Source of the DNA: Liopterus haemorrhoidalis
Taxonomy: Eukaryota > Arthropoda > Insecta > Coleoptera > Dytiscidae
Direction of reading: 5' to 3'
Assembly (NCBI GenBank): GCA_963971575.1
Contig: OZ020623.1
Location: 15,874,980-15,938,979 of the forward strand
Length of the DNA stretch: 64,000 nt
Notes under the pieces: generated by a model
The model's input: the letters and a program-made list of their open reading frames with translations, nothing else
Databases searched by the model: none
What the model was told of the DNA's origin: nothing
Made by a program: the position numbers and the translations under genes
In this document: positions 21,856 to 33,951 of the stretch, piece by piece
Numbering within the stretch: the stretch's first letter is position 1
How the letters are laid out: each line of letters begins with the position of its first letter

Positions 21856-23795
21856 GAAAGGGTATAGAGAAATTAGTACAACGTTGAAAAGCCGTAATAA
21901 ATAATGATGGCAATTATATTGAAAATAAAATAAACTGTAGCTGTAAAACCTTAGTCTCAATAACTGATTCTTTAAAATATTTGGGAATATACATTGACAC
22001 TCATCTTCGGTGGGACGTTCTTTTGCTGAAACTTCAAAGTAAAGTACGAACCTTTATTTACCTCTTCAAAATTCTTCGGCATATTTTTGACATCAAATCT
22101 TTAAAAATCTTTTATTTTGATTTCATTCAATCCATATTAAGTTATGGTATTTTAGTATGAAGAAAAGCTTCACCTTCACATTTAAAAAAACTGGAAACTG
22201 TTCAAAAGTTAATTTTAAAAATCATATATAATAAAGATTTCCGTTTTCCTAGTGACAAATTATTTATCGAGGCTCAAGTATATAATTTAAATCAACAGTA
22301 CTTTCTTTCTGTTGCTAAATATATGTATAAAAATAAATTTCATATTCTATTAAATTTTCCTTGCCATGAATACTCAACCAAATTACAAATCGCTAATGTA
22401 AGCTATTCACTACAATCAAAAAAATCTGTTGGGCATTCAAACTTGTATATAATATTCCTCAAGTTTATAACACAATTTCCAAGTACAAGAAATTTGAAGA
22501 AATCTCTTCTGGCAGTTACCAAGCGTATGTTAAGATTATTAAGAATATCATCAACCTCTTAGATCTGCAATAAATAAATTATTAACCTTGCTCCATTGTA
22601 TTGAGTTTTATTGAGTTTTATTTTGTTATTATTTTGTCCTGGCATTGCGACAAGCTTCAGCTTAATGATGCTGGCCAGAATGATAATTAAAATATTGGAT
22701 TGTGTAATAAATTTCCGCGTTTTTTTGTTTATAAGATTTATTAAAGAAAACAATAATTATTGTAACAAATTAATCAATAATATAATCTCCATCATTATTT
22801 ACAACCTGTTCCCACCTATCGACCAACTTGTTGATGCCGTCTCGCCAAAAATCTTTTGATTTTGTGTTGAAGAAGTTTGTGAGCCAGGTTTTGAGGTCTT
22901 CATCGTTAGCGGTACGTTAAGGGTACGTCCCTCATTTGGTTCGACATGGAGCGGAAAAGGTAATAATCCGTTGACGCACGGTCCGGAGTGTATGGCGGAT
23001 GCGATAGAACCTCCCATTTGAGATCATTGAGATCTTGTGGCCATCTCTCAAGTTATGTGGCACCCAATTTCCAAGTTATTGAGTAAAGCCCATGGAGTAA
23101 AGATGCTTAGCGATGGTCGTAAAGGTACATTCCACCTTTCGGCCAACTCTCGTGTTATTTGACGACCATCTGTCTTCAAAAACATCTTGAGAAGATCATC
23201 GTCGAAGTCGGGAGGTTGGCCGGAGCGAGGTGCATCACCAAGGTCAAAATTGCGATTTTTAAACTTGGAAGACCAATCTTGCGCGGTCCTCGGAGCTATA
23301 ACATCTACTCCATATACGTCACAAATGTCGCAAGCTGCTTCCGTAGCTTTTTGACCACGACGAAAGGTAAAATAGTGCAGATGTCGAAAATGACTTTTTT
23401 TACTTCCTGGAACTTCCATTTCAAAAACCTCAAATTCAATTAAAATTAATTAATTCCGAAAATTAAAGCAGATAAGTTTGTAGAGCACGAAAAATACTTA
23501 AGAATGCATACATAAACTTAACCTAAAAAAACACAAAATTGCGGGAAAAAGATAAAATACAAAAAACGCGAGAATTTATTACACAACCTAATAGTATAAT
23601 AAATAAAATTTTGTCTATAAGTTATAAAGAATCTATATGTAAAAAATTTTAGTAGGTATTAGAATATATATTTTCTTGTTTGCATTTTTTTAACTTTTAT
23701 CAATAACTTATGTATAGCTTACGTATATCTCATATTTGTAAAAAAAAAAAAAATGTAAATAAAGTTATTATTATTATTATTATTATATTTTGTAA
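21856..23795 (+). mobile_element. LINE 3' part with (ATT)n tail, split by a mariner
   Basis: The RT C-terminal region is legible: SLKYLGIYIDTHLRWD near 21972, YFDFIQSILSYGILV near 22120, and KLETVQKLILKIIYNKDFRF near 22190, ending with a stop at 22561. The 3' untranslated part runs to AAATAAAG followed by (ATT)n at about 23760-23790, interrupted by a mariner at 22695-23591. It belongs to the CR1/Jockey-like group; 5' truncated. Confidence 0.82.
22695..23591 (-). mobile_element. Internally deleted mariner-type element, 897 bp
   Basis: Termini TTGGATTGTGTAATAAATTT and AAATTTATTACACAACCTAA are flanked by TA. The minus-strand N-terminal region includes FRRGQKATEAACDICDVYGV, RTAQDWSSKFKNRNFDLGDA and PRSGQPPDFDDDLL, a typical paired-HTH start. 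C-terminal sequence (DLKTWLTNFFNTKSKDFW) appears near 22860. The DDE core is missing. Possibly of the rosa-like (DD41D) group; that is inference. Confidence 0.85.
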
Positions 23796-23809
23796 TTATA
23801 AATTTTTGG

Positions 23810-23812
<3 letters not shown>

Positions 23813-23880
<68 letters not shown>
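23813..23880. repeat. (TA)n microsatellite
   Basis: About 34 TA units, directly adjoining the Penelope-like palindrome. A shorter TA run lies at the other side (24811-24832). Confidence 0.97.
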
Positions 23881-23887
<7 letters not shown>

Positions 23888-23907
23888 CGTTATTCCGTGT
23901 CTGTATT

Positions 23908-24813
23908 ATATTTGGTAAAGTTATTGGGAATAGCGGTGGAGGAAAAAGTAACTCAATATTTACATGTACCCGATATTTCGACTTGACTTTTCAAGTCTTT
24001 TTCAAGGGCTGAAAATAATTAAAATTATAAATATAAAACATAATTTTAAGTGCAGACTTACAAGTAAAATTTAAGAGTTGCCTCTGTTGTAACACATTAA
24101 AAGAATAAATAAATTAGAGTTAAAATAGAACATTACAATTAATATCACATTGAAAAATTTGGTGTTTGCATAGAATCAGAAAGTTTCGTCTGTTTCTGAT
24201 TCCTATATTTCTCCTTTGTTCTCTAATCCATTTCTTCATCCAAAGAACTACTTGTCTGTCGTAATTCTGTTCTATATCTTTGAAGAATCCCATCATAAAT
24301 ATGTATATATCGTTATTCCGTGTCTGTATTATATTTGGTAAAGTTATTGGGAATAGCGGTGGAGCAAAGGTGGAAGAGTTTACCAAATATAATACAGACA
24401 CGGAATAACGATATATACATATTTATGATGGGATTCTTCAAAGATATAGAACAGAATTACGACAGACAAGTAGTTCTTTGGATGAAGAAATGGATTAGAG
24501 AACAAAGGAGAAATATAGGAATCAGAAACAGACGAAACTTTCTGATTCTATGCAAACACCAAATTTTTCAATGTGATATTAATTGTAATGTTCTATTTTA
24601 ACTCTAATTTATTTATTCTTTTAATGTGTTACAACAGAGGCAACTCTTAAATTTTACTTGTAAGTCTGCACTTAAAATTATGTTTTATATTTATAATTTT
24701 AATTATTTTCAGCCCTTGAAAAAGACTTGAAAAGTCAAGTCGAAATATCGGGTACATGTAAATATTGAGTTACTTTTTCCTCCACCGCTATTCCCAATAA
24801 CTTTACCAAATAT
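23908..24813. mobile_element. Perfect palindrome of Penelope-like sequence, 435-bp arms
   Basis: The arms 23908-24342 and 24379-24813 have equal length and appear identical as reverse complements, around a 36-bp spacer. Each arm carries a 58-residue frame (MMGFFKDIEQNYDRQ, WMKKWIREQRRNIG, RNRRNFLILCKHQIF). Downstream is a segment with CTTGAAAAAGACTTG, AAGTCGAAATATCGGG and CCACCGCTATTCCC, resembling Penelope-like terminal regions (a decayed hammerhead layout). The frame may be the N-terminal part of a Penelope-like ORF; this is inferred. It is flanked by TA microsatellites, a known Penelope-like landing site. Confidence 0.7.
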
Positions 24814-24840
24814 ATATATATATATATATATACTCTAAAA

Positions 24841-25582
24841 CAGTGGTATTCAACCTGTGGTCCGCCGAACCCTGGGGTTCCGTGGAACGGTTTTCGGGGG
24901 TTCCGCAATTTTAATTAAACAGATTTATTCTGTTTTTTCAACGACTCTTTGCTTGAATCAATGATTTTAGTAAATTTTGAAAATTGAATAACTTTAAATC
25001 TGAGAGTGCTACAAATCACTTAATCACCATTTTTGTCATCAGTAGGTCATATTTATTCCAAAACAGTTAATTTTACTCGACAAAAAGTTCAAATTTGTTG
25101 AGTAGCGATTATTATTTACTTCTTATATCATGTACCATTTAAATATGTACTTTTTACTGTGTTATTGGATTTTATGTTTATAAATTACTATATTACTTTG
25201 ATTTTATGTCTATGATGATTGCTAATAAATGTTTATAATAAATAAATAAGTAAGATACAAAACAGCATATCGCTAATTATTCGATTCTATTTTTATTTAT
25301 AATTTGCATTAAAAATAATATTTGGTAGGTATTGCATTATTTAAAAGTAAAATGGTATACCTACATTTAAAAAATATAGAAATATAGTCAGCTAGAAAAT
25401 ATCAATTTTGATCAAGACTAAATTCAATAATAAATATATAAATTATTATTTAGACCTTAAAATTAAAAAAAGACAAAGACCTCCAAAGCAAAAAGCCTAT
25501 TGGTGCTTTTTACCTTGGAGTTCCAAAGAAATAGCATTTAAACTGTAGGGTTCCGCAGATGTAAGAAGGTTGAAAACCACTG
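24841..25582. mobile_element. hAT-type nonautonomous element, 742 bp
   Basis: TIRs CAGTGGTATTCAACCTG and AGGTTGAAAACCACTG have a perfect 8-bp duplication CTCTAAAA (24833-24840 and 25583-25590). Subterminal GGGTTCCG motifs occur at both ends. The termini resemble the SPIN/Buster group. No transposase. Confidence 0.95.
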
Positions 25583-27403
25583 CTCTAAAAAAATGTATTT
25601 CTTTCAGGTCCCCCTAATATATTTTCCCTTTGGGCTGTACCATGAATAAATTAATAGATAAGTTCCAAATTAAGTATTTCCAAAAAACCAAATTCATGCT
25701 TCAAAATAATTCTCTCAGTTATAATTGCCTTTTTCAAAGATATATTATCCCATATGACATAAACATAAGAATTTATTAACGCAATAAAATAACGTAATCG
25801 TATTGTTTCTAAAAGTGATATCAATGCATAACATTATAGTTAATTATTTTGGACGGACATAAAAGTTTAACTGTTGTATTTATTGATATCATAATTTTTC
25901 AGTTATAATTTATGTCAGATTATAAAAATGCAAAAATGCAAATTATATGGAATATTTTTTTGTGCCACTTTACATGACAGATACGCAAAACGTTAAGAAT
26001 TTATTAGGGTAATTATTCAAAAAAGAATTATTGGGTTTTTGAACTTTGAAGATTTATCAGAGAACACAAATCAAAATTATTTATTGATGGTTTTTAGAAC
26101 AGTCGCTAATTTTTATCAGTAGGCAACCTGCATATTGAGAAGTGACATTACCGGTGGCGGCGCTGTGCTCCAAGGCAATATGGCTGTCGTGTCTAGTATT
26201 CAGCTGTCAATATGCTAATAGCGAACAGGTTAATTTAAGCACAGTACAGTTTTATTTTATGAAAATGCGAGCAAATATTTGCGATTTTTTTTAATTTTTA
26301 AGCGCTGCACATATATCGTGGTGTATAACAGAAGGTGGGCATCAAATTACAGTCTTTAAAGTTTAATTTCAGTAGATTTATTGAAGTGTAATTTGTAGTT
26401 GAGCAGGTGTTAAATGCCGGGCACTTAATTTTATGTGGTACATCCGAGTGTTGGTCATCTGAATTTACAATATATGGATTCTGTTTGTAAACAAGTGCAT
26501 TATGTTTATTGCCTCATGAAATAAAATTAGTTTTAGTTGGACAGAAGCAGCTAAAAGTTAAATATGCAACTTGCAGGTGCAAACATATTTGTGCAGTTTT
26601 GTTTTTCTGCGACAAATGTTATGAACAAACTCGCATAGTATCAGTTACTTTTTAACTCAAAATATATTCCCATGCCTTCCTCCTGTCCATAACCAAATCT
26701 TTTCCAATCTGGACTTAAAATTAACTTTCCCTCCATTTCTCTTAAGAAAAGAAAAAACTAAGATGCCAAATATTTTGGCATTGGAATATTTGGTAAAAAT
26801 TACTATGTACCGAATATACCATGAGTTCAAAAATAAATTACATTGGCTATGGAAAATAAGAGTAATGTCAACAGTAAACTTTAGAATTAATTAACTGTCA
26901 TCACTGTTGTTGTTGTCATAAGTTTATATTGTTATATGAAGGTTACAGTAGACATTATTTTATTTTTCCGTAACCAACCCTTACGAAATTTCTTTTTGAA
27001 CTCGTGGTACATACAGTACAAAAAGTGCAGCTTCGGAAAATGGCGATTAGGCAACTAATTAAAAATAACAAAGATTTTTTTTAATTTAACGGTAGGGATA
27101 AATATTAATAATTTTTTAATAATAAGTTATGTTCAATTAAGAGTAATTAAAAATTATTACTACGTAATTTTTGTTTTGTTTTTTTTTTAACCACTCCTTT
27201 ATTTAGCATTTTCAATCATAAGTACTTAGCGTAGAAGGCGCTATTTTCTATTTTGAACAAAATCTCAAAATTGTCCCGGTTTGAGAATAAAATATTATGG
27301 TAAGTATATTTATAACCGTGTACTAAGTCGACTACTGAAAAATATATGTTGTTACTGATCTTTCAATAAAATGTGTTAAATATAAACTAAAAAAATGCAT
27401 TTA
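25583..27403. other. Least repetitive stretch; possible host 5' exon or promoter near 26140-26400
   Basis: No transposon boundary recognised. A local rise in GC near 26150-26215 (ACCGGTGGCGGCGCTG, then CAATATGGCTGTCG) in AT-rich sequence, followed by a TTTAATTTCAG splice-acceptor-like site near 26375, is compatible with a host promoter/5' untranslated exon, but there is no open frame to support it. The rest shows nothing. Confidence 0.2.
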
Positions 27404-28015
27404 GTACTAGCTAACCCGACAGACGTTGTCCTGTCCAAATTTCAATAAATTTGTTTGTGATCGTTTTGTGAAAAGCTATTGTAAATGTGTAAACAAAGTA
27501 AAAATGAGAAAAAAACGTATTTCTGAGTGATCATTTTATCTATTAACAATTGTGGCTATGGATATTCAATTTGGATAATTGATTCACTTTGTTGTTTCTA
27601 ACCTATTGTCTAACCTAACTAAATCTAACCGTTTGTCCCTTCAAAACTCACCGTATATCGTAGGCAAATCTGTAAATTTGTTTGAGATAAAACGACTTAA
27701 TTCATTTCATGAAACGATTGCGATGAACTTACAAAAGAATCACAATTCAACTGAAAATAAACAAATGAATCAATTTTTCGTCACTATCAGCTTGATTCAC
27801 AATTTGAAAATCAGCTGTAGTAGCGTAGTAATCAGCGTACGCAAACGACATTTCTGCACGTAGTAGCAAAAAACAAAAAAAAAAAAAAACGCACTTTCAG
27901 TTTTTACAGAATTTTACAATGTTTCTTTCCTTAACCTTATTCGGACTATAGCAAACATTTAAAAACAGTGATGCGCTTACCAATGAACAGCATTTAATTT
28001 TTATTTATATAGATT
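27404..28015. repeat. Interspersed repeat of a widespread arthropod type
   Basis: Starts TACTAGCTAACCCGACAGAC with GTTGTCCTGTCC following, and ends near TTATTTATATAGAT. The CTGACCCGGCAGACGTTGT-like start is recalled as common in arthropod genomes. Its class is not determinable here; a 94-codon open frame inside has no known domain. Confidence 0.4.
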
Positions 28016-28378
28016 ACATCCATGTTCAAATATAATTATATCTTTGGTACTACTGAACCAATTTTAATAAAACCTAAAATCTAACCAGATGACGTAGATG
28101 AAGATGGAAAAAACCGCATGAATATCCGATCAACAGTTCTCGAATAATGATTTACAAATAGCATAATCAGAACAATTCTGTAAAAAGTTACTATTATAGT
28201 TACCGTGTAGTAACGTTACTACAAGATAACTTTTATAGTGACTTTAATAGTAACTTTAACATCGTATTCTATTATCCAACTGTAGTGACGTCGCTATGAA
28301 ATTTATATCTTAGTGACAGTTGCTAAGAAAAGAATGAAGTTAGTTACAGGAGCGTAACACGCATGCGCATTGGTGGTA

Positions 28379-28785
28379 CAGTCTGTTCCAAACGGTTAAG
28401 CGGAACTAAATGGGGATTTAGTTCTTTTAGGTTGTCACGAGAAGGGACCTTGCTTGGGTTATTTCATTTTTCACGTTGGGATGTCAAAATTTAAAATTCT
28501 AACAATGAAACCATGGAAACGAATGACATATGTCAATATTAAATATTTTTTTTAGATATTTTAATGACAAAAAAATAAATAAATGGGAAATTTGTATTAA
28601 GAATGACACAAAAAATCAAAATATAAAGAAAATGACATTTTAAAATGATATTAACCTTAACCAAAAAATGTTTATTGTAAGTATGATTTACAAAGCTTAA
28701 ACAAAACGGCCGAAAGGCACGATTTAAACGATGAAAGTAACTAGATTGCAAAATCTAGTTCCGCTTAACCGTTTGGAACAGACTG
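28379..28785. mobile_element. Family Y inverted-repeat MITE (Y1)
   Basis: Starts CAGTCTGTTCCAAACGGTTA and ends with the inverse; flanked by TA. Near-identical in interior to Y2 (39672-40085) and Y3 (48398-48770). No transposase. TA flanks suggest Tc1/mariner-type mobilisation. Confidence 0.9.
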
Positions 28786-28968
28786 TATACAGATAACAGT
28801 TGAGGTTAAAAATGTCAAAATATTATATTGCTTACATTATTTTGTTGTTTTATAATATATATTATGGTATATACATTTATAAAATATAAAAAAAAAACAA
28901 AATGAGTGAAGAAATTAAAAAAAAAAAAAAAAAAACGGAATGCAAAAACAAATTCTCGACAATAGAAC

Positions 28969-29119
28969 CAGTGGCACAGGCGGGTGGGATTTGGGGGTTA
29001 GAACCTCCCATGAAGCTGGACTTTTTTATTACTTCTATGCATTTTCTTTCTTTTGTCATTACTTCCATATGTCTCATTTTATAAACCTCCCCCCTCATGA
29101 AACTATTTTTGCGTCACTG
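28969..29119. mobile_element. hAT-type MITE, 151 bp
   Basis: Ends CAGTGGCACAGGCGGG and TTTTTGCGTCACTG with a perfect 8-bp duplication AATAGAAC (28961-28968 and 29120-29127). TIRs match only partly. Confidence 0.85.
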
Positions 29120-29588
29120 AATAGAACTTTTGTTAATTTTTTTTAAAACAAAATTATTTTTTTTAATTATTTAAAAAAAGACTCATATTAAAAATGTGGA
29201 ATTGGAAAAGACGTTTTGATCTTTAATATTATATATTTCATCTCTTGCAATATAAACATTTACACTCATACATACATACATATTTTATATATATTTAATT
29301 TATATAATTTTCTGTACTAATCTTCTTCATTTTCTATTATATCTAAAAATTACACTTAAAATCAAATGTTCCCCATTTTTAACTTCATAAGAACTAAGTT
29401 GTTACTTATAAACACCAGCATTTGGTAGTTACTATGATAGGAACTTTTGTAGTAACATGTTACTAAATATTGTAGTGACTTTTGTCTTACGGAATAGGAA
29501 ATACCCTAAAGTTACTATGATAGTAACTGACCTTGCTCATAGTGACAAATTTAGTTACTATGATCATAGTAACTGAGGTACAGAATTG

Positions 29589-30690
29589 GTCTGTATATCT
29601 TTAAAACTAATGAATAAATTTTCGAAATTCTTACAATTCTAATTAATGTATAAATCCTATACTAACTTGCCGCTGAAAAAACCAATGTTGTTGCTGATAA
29701 TTTTAATAAATTGCGATATAACAATACCATAAGAATCATAGCAACCATTTTCTGACCATCTGATTATAGTTAACTAAGCTTTCAGAAACCGGCCTTTAGT
29801 GTTTCGAGTTATGACTACATTCTTTTGAGGGCTTTTGCTCTTACAACTGTATCTTCTAATAATGTTATATTTATGTATGCAAACATCAGCAAGAGTAATA
29901 AAATATTAGTGTTGATCTATATTTTCTTTGGTTCTTTTGTATAGCGTTGTGCAAACGTGCCAAATACCAACAAAACCACATTAAAAACCACAAAACCGTA
30001 ATAAATCTCACGTTCCATAAATTGATAAGGAACAAATTAAAATTCTACTTCGTCCTTTTGTGTAGTAAAAGGAGCATCAATCAAATTTAAGACGTAAACA
30101 AAACAACTATCTCTAAACACAACACCCAACACATATTTAGTTAGACCATGCATCACCAGCACATATATCCTACATCATGGTTATAAATTTTGCATAAACG
30201 ATAAATTTCAAGCGATAAACTACGGGCTGTTTCATCTTTTCAAATTTTATTCCATGATGAATTGGCCTGAATTTTAACAGAAGATTATTCGCGTGTTTTG
30301 GATTTGAAACCACGGATGTTTTAATAAATGAAATACAGTGGTGCCCGTTGAAGGGAGTGGGGTGATAAGCCACCCTCTTTGCCTTAATAGTGGACAGGTT
30401 TGTGTATACCAGTGCTCAAAATCTACTAACAAATATATGTATATAGGGTGGTATTGGTTTAGGTCTAAACCATCCACTGCCAGGCATTACATTTCAGGTT
30501 TACCACAAGGTATACTACTACTACCTTGTGGGAATACGCGAATATCTGACAGGGTAAATACATACTACCGGACAGACCCTGGAGAGACTAATCACAGACC
30601 CTGGAGATGTGCCGCAGCGGCTAGTGCACTACACCGTGCATCTTCAAGGTGCGTATGGAACCAAGCAAACATGCCTTAGTCACTCTGCAG
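29589..30690. other. Mixed region: MITE end and an unclassified GC-richer repeat
   Basis: A right end of the 13117 MITE family lies at 29720-29797 (TAGTTAACTAAGC, TTTCAGAAACCGGCC). At about 30330-30680 there is GC-richer sequence starting CAGTGGTGCCCGTTG, including a CCACAAGGTA/TACCTTGTGG hairpin (30502-30530); it looks like repeat-derived sequence but no frame was recognised. Confidence 0.35.
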
Positions 30691-30691
30691 G

Positions 30692-32830
30692 CCGGATATT
30701 ATTTATTTATTTATTTGAAAATAACGACACAACAGACATAAGTCCTATATGTGTCTGTATACAGAGAAAAATAATATAAAAAAAAGAGAAATGCAAGTAT
30801 TACAATCAAATTATCCTCATCACATACAATTTACATAAACACAAAGATAAGATAGAGATATACAAATAAAAGATACCAAAGGCAATAAAAATAAATTATT
30901 TAGGGCAAAATTTCAATCATCCTTGTTTTTAAGGCAACATACTTTATATTGAAGATATCTATGTCCATATCATACATTAGGAGTTGATTGAATAAGTAGA
31001 GCCCTGCAAATCCGCGGGTATCCGCGGATTATCCGCGGATATCCACAACTTTTCTGCGGATGCGGATAAATTATCATTTAAACCATGCGGATGCGGATCG
31101 GATGCGGATTAAATGTCATATCCGCTTATCCGCAATATCCGCGTGAACATTAAATCTTCGGTTACTTTCGGGGAAACAAGCAATTGTGTTCTGACTACGC
31201 AGTCCTCAGTTATTTTCGGTTGTCTGTATATACATGATATTTTGTAGCATTCAATCTCACTTTATGTTATTTTTATTAAGACAATTGTCCATGATCAAGA
31301 CTGAGTTGAGAAAATCAACTTAACTTTCTTTTTATTATTGAATATATTATAGAAAATAATATTTTGGACAAAAGTTTGGTACACTTTCGACGTAATTCTT
31401 CCTACCTCTGCTCTAATTCTGGCTTTAAAATCTGATAAAGGTTTTTTTTTACATAAAACTGATTCTTAAGTTTTATTGAAATACCAAAATTTACCTACAT
31501 AATTTTTTCTCGAAAATTTTATTATGTAACCTGCCAATTTTTTTATACTACCCGAAGTAAAAAGTCTTGCAGATCCCAAAAATTTGAAAAATGACACATG
31601 TTGCTATTTGAAAAAGTTGCAACGCCTAACTCATGCGCGAAATGGCGTAAGAGAATTACTTGATCCTAAAAATATGAAGCACCTTCTATCAAGTAACTTT
31701 TCTGATTTTTTTTTTTAAATTCAATATTAAAAAAAGCAGCACGTCACTTACTCCCTACGAAAAAGAACGCTTAGGCCCCCCAAAATTGTTATCTCTCTCT
31801 AGATTTAAATAAGTTATTAGCGCATCTAGGCCTTAAAACTTTTGGGGTCCCTTAGGTTAGGTTAGTAATAAATAAGCTGGTAAATCCAAAAATTTTCAAA
31901 CTGACAGCAAAACCTGTAGTGCGGATAGTGCGGATATTTTTGCGGATGCGGATCGGATGCGGATTTGTTATTTACAAAAGCTGCGGATGCGGATCGGATG
32001 CGGATCATGGATGTGCGGATGCGGATCGGATGCGGATACAGAAAAGCTTATCCGCGCAGGGCTCTATGAATAAGCTTAACATACGAGGTACAGGAGTCAT
32101 TTGTCCATAATCTGTACTGAATTTGTTACATAGAAAAAGATTATTTTTAACTCTCATGCTAACTAATGGCAACCGTATACTAATATCAGATAAGATGTCT
32201 GAACAATCAATTTTATTGTTTAAAATATTATGCAAAAACAGTACACTATATAAATTACGTCTTTTCTCTAGTGTAACAACCTCATATTTATTCCGCAAAT
32301 CTACACTTGACACAAATTTGGGATATACCTTGGTTCACCTATATTCAATCATTCTGAGCATTCTTGTCTGAATTCTCTCTATTATATTTATGTATTTCGC
32401 TTGGTATGGGGACCATATTATAGATGCATATTTCAGTTTTGATCTGACAAAAGCATTGAATAGCTGAAGATAGGTTTTACAGTTTTTGAACTCATAGCCC
32501 GTTCGTAGTATAAAACCAAGGTTCTTGGATGCTTAGGAAACAATATGATGAATATGAAGTTGAAATGTTAATTTAGAGTCGAAGAGGACTCCTAAATCTT
32601 TAAAAGTATCTACTCTTTCTATGGACTGTTTGTTTACTTTATATTGAAATGTGAGCACTTCTTTTTTTCTTGAAAATGATATCATTTTGCATTTATTTCC
32701 TGCTCGAAGGAATATACAAATAATCGAATTGTAGTATTGAATTTTGCGGAACAAACCGAAAGTACAGGATATCAAGAACAACTTTGATTTATTAAATAGG
32801 AACATATGTCATCTCGAATATCTTTGGACA
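30692..32830 (-). mobile_element. LINE 3' part with (AATA)n tail, split by a hAT
   Basis: The minus-strand coding remnant at 32533-32805 reads KCKMISFSRKKEVLTFQY and VDTFKDLGVLFDSKLTFQLHI, a typical RT C-terminal region of Jockey/CR1-like LINEs. A further coding remnant sits at about 32070-32313 (LRNKYEVVTLEKRRNLYSV, LFLHNILNNKIDC). The 3' tail is (AATA)n at 30692-30708. It is interrupted by the hAT at 30997-32066. 5' truncated. Confidence 0.8.
30997..32066. mobile_element. hAT-type element with GCGGAT subterminal arrays
   Basis: Termini TAGAGCCCTGC and GCAGGGCTCTA have a perfect 8-bp duplication TGAATAAG (30989-30996 and 32067-32074). Dense TCCGCGGAT/GCGGATGCGGAT arrays fill both subterminal regions (31010-31145 and 31920-32055) in opposite orientation. 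No transposase frame. Such arrays are plausible transposase-binding sites. Confidence 0.93.
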
Positions 32831-33951
32831 GGGTTTTTGAAAAGAAACGACTTTTACTTGAACATTTTTCTTTTTGTCTTTTACGATTGACGAAAAATCG
32901 TGTTTCTCTATAAAGACTTGAAAGTGAAGTATTTTTATTTACAAATGTTCAAAGAGCCTTTCATTTTGATTTAAACATTTTCACAACTTTACTCTTGAGT
33001 TATCTGTAGCTTGGAAAATAATAAAAAATATTTGAACTTGAAACTACTTGAAGAACCTCCAACGCGAACGTTTTTTTAACGAGTCATAGTTTGTCAGATT
33101 TTGACAAGCGTCCACTAGTCGCAAACTTCAGTAACCTTTTGAGCCACATCATGCAACAAACTAGTTGAGTAAAATGCACACGGCTGAATCTCAAATCCTG
33201 GCGATATACAGTCGCTGAAATTACGTTGGATCTATTGCCCATACAATGTGTTGTAACCCGAGAAACACTGCTTTCTGCATCCTACAGATCAAAGAGGCGA
33301 CAGAAGATCTGCAGGCGAGAATGGACTCGATTTCACTTCGATAGGAGGCTTTCATACCACCCAAAACTATCAGGACTACAAGCTTAACTTTATACTCTGG
33401 ATACAGCTTTCTATGCTCTGAAAAAAAGATCAATATACTTCTTTTCCTCAAGCTTAAATTTGTACCCAAGAAAATGCTTTCTAAGCGCGGATAAGAGATC
33501 TATTGAACCTCACTTCCTTTTCCTTGAGAAAAATATTCTTCTCAGCAGGACTAGAAAATTCGATCATCAACATCTGTTTGGTCTCGATATCCAGGAGGGT
33601 TATGTCCAGCTTAGTAGCTGTCTGTAACCTCGAGGTGGGGAAGGAGTAATTTCAATAAATGCAGAACTTGAAATTTTCCACCACCGATCCTTTGTCAGAA
33701 GGCATGTACGGTATAACGGGTAGTGGACCAATACCATAGGCATGTCTAAGGTGGCAATAGAGCACGCGGAGAGCAGTATTATGTACACGTAGGGATGGGA
33801 ACGATATATCGATATATCGAAAATATCGATACTTTAGAAAAATATATCGATATTTTTATATCGATATTTGAAATGCGATATATCGCGCAAAATATCGATA
33901 TTCGCACAAAATATCGGTATTCTTGTATATTTTTTACATTTAAATATATGC

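Larger units (their letters stand above)
28173..29588. mobile_element. MITE with AGTTACTATnATAGTAAC subterminal repeats
   Basis: Ends CAATTCTGTAAAAAGTTAC and GTAACTGAGGTACAGAATTG are inverted repeats. Both subterminal regions are packed with AGTTACTATGATAGTAACT-like palindromes (28185-28260 and 29400-29580), plausible transposase binding sites. It hosts a family-Y MITE (28379-28785) and a hAT MITE (28969-29119). The target duplication is unclear. Confidence 0.65.

Noticed and set aside
22323..22562. A separate small gene
   Set aside because: It is the C-terminal end of the LINE RT frame that starts upstream.
24120..24601. Two 93-codon frames as separate genes
   Set aside because: They are the same sequence read from the two arms of the palindrome; only the shared 58-residue part may be meaningful.
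28877..29146. Three short frames around 28900-29146
   Set aside because: They run through a poly-A tract and a hAT MITE; no domain.
31010..32060. CRISPR-like array in the GCGGAT repeats
   Set aside because: Repeats are short, without regular spacers, in a eukaryotic hAT element.
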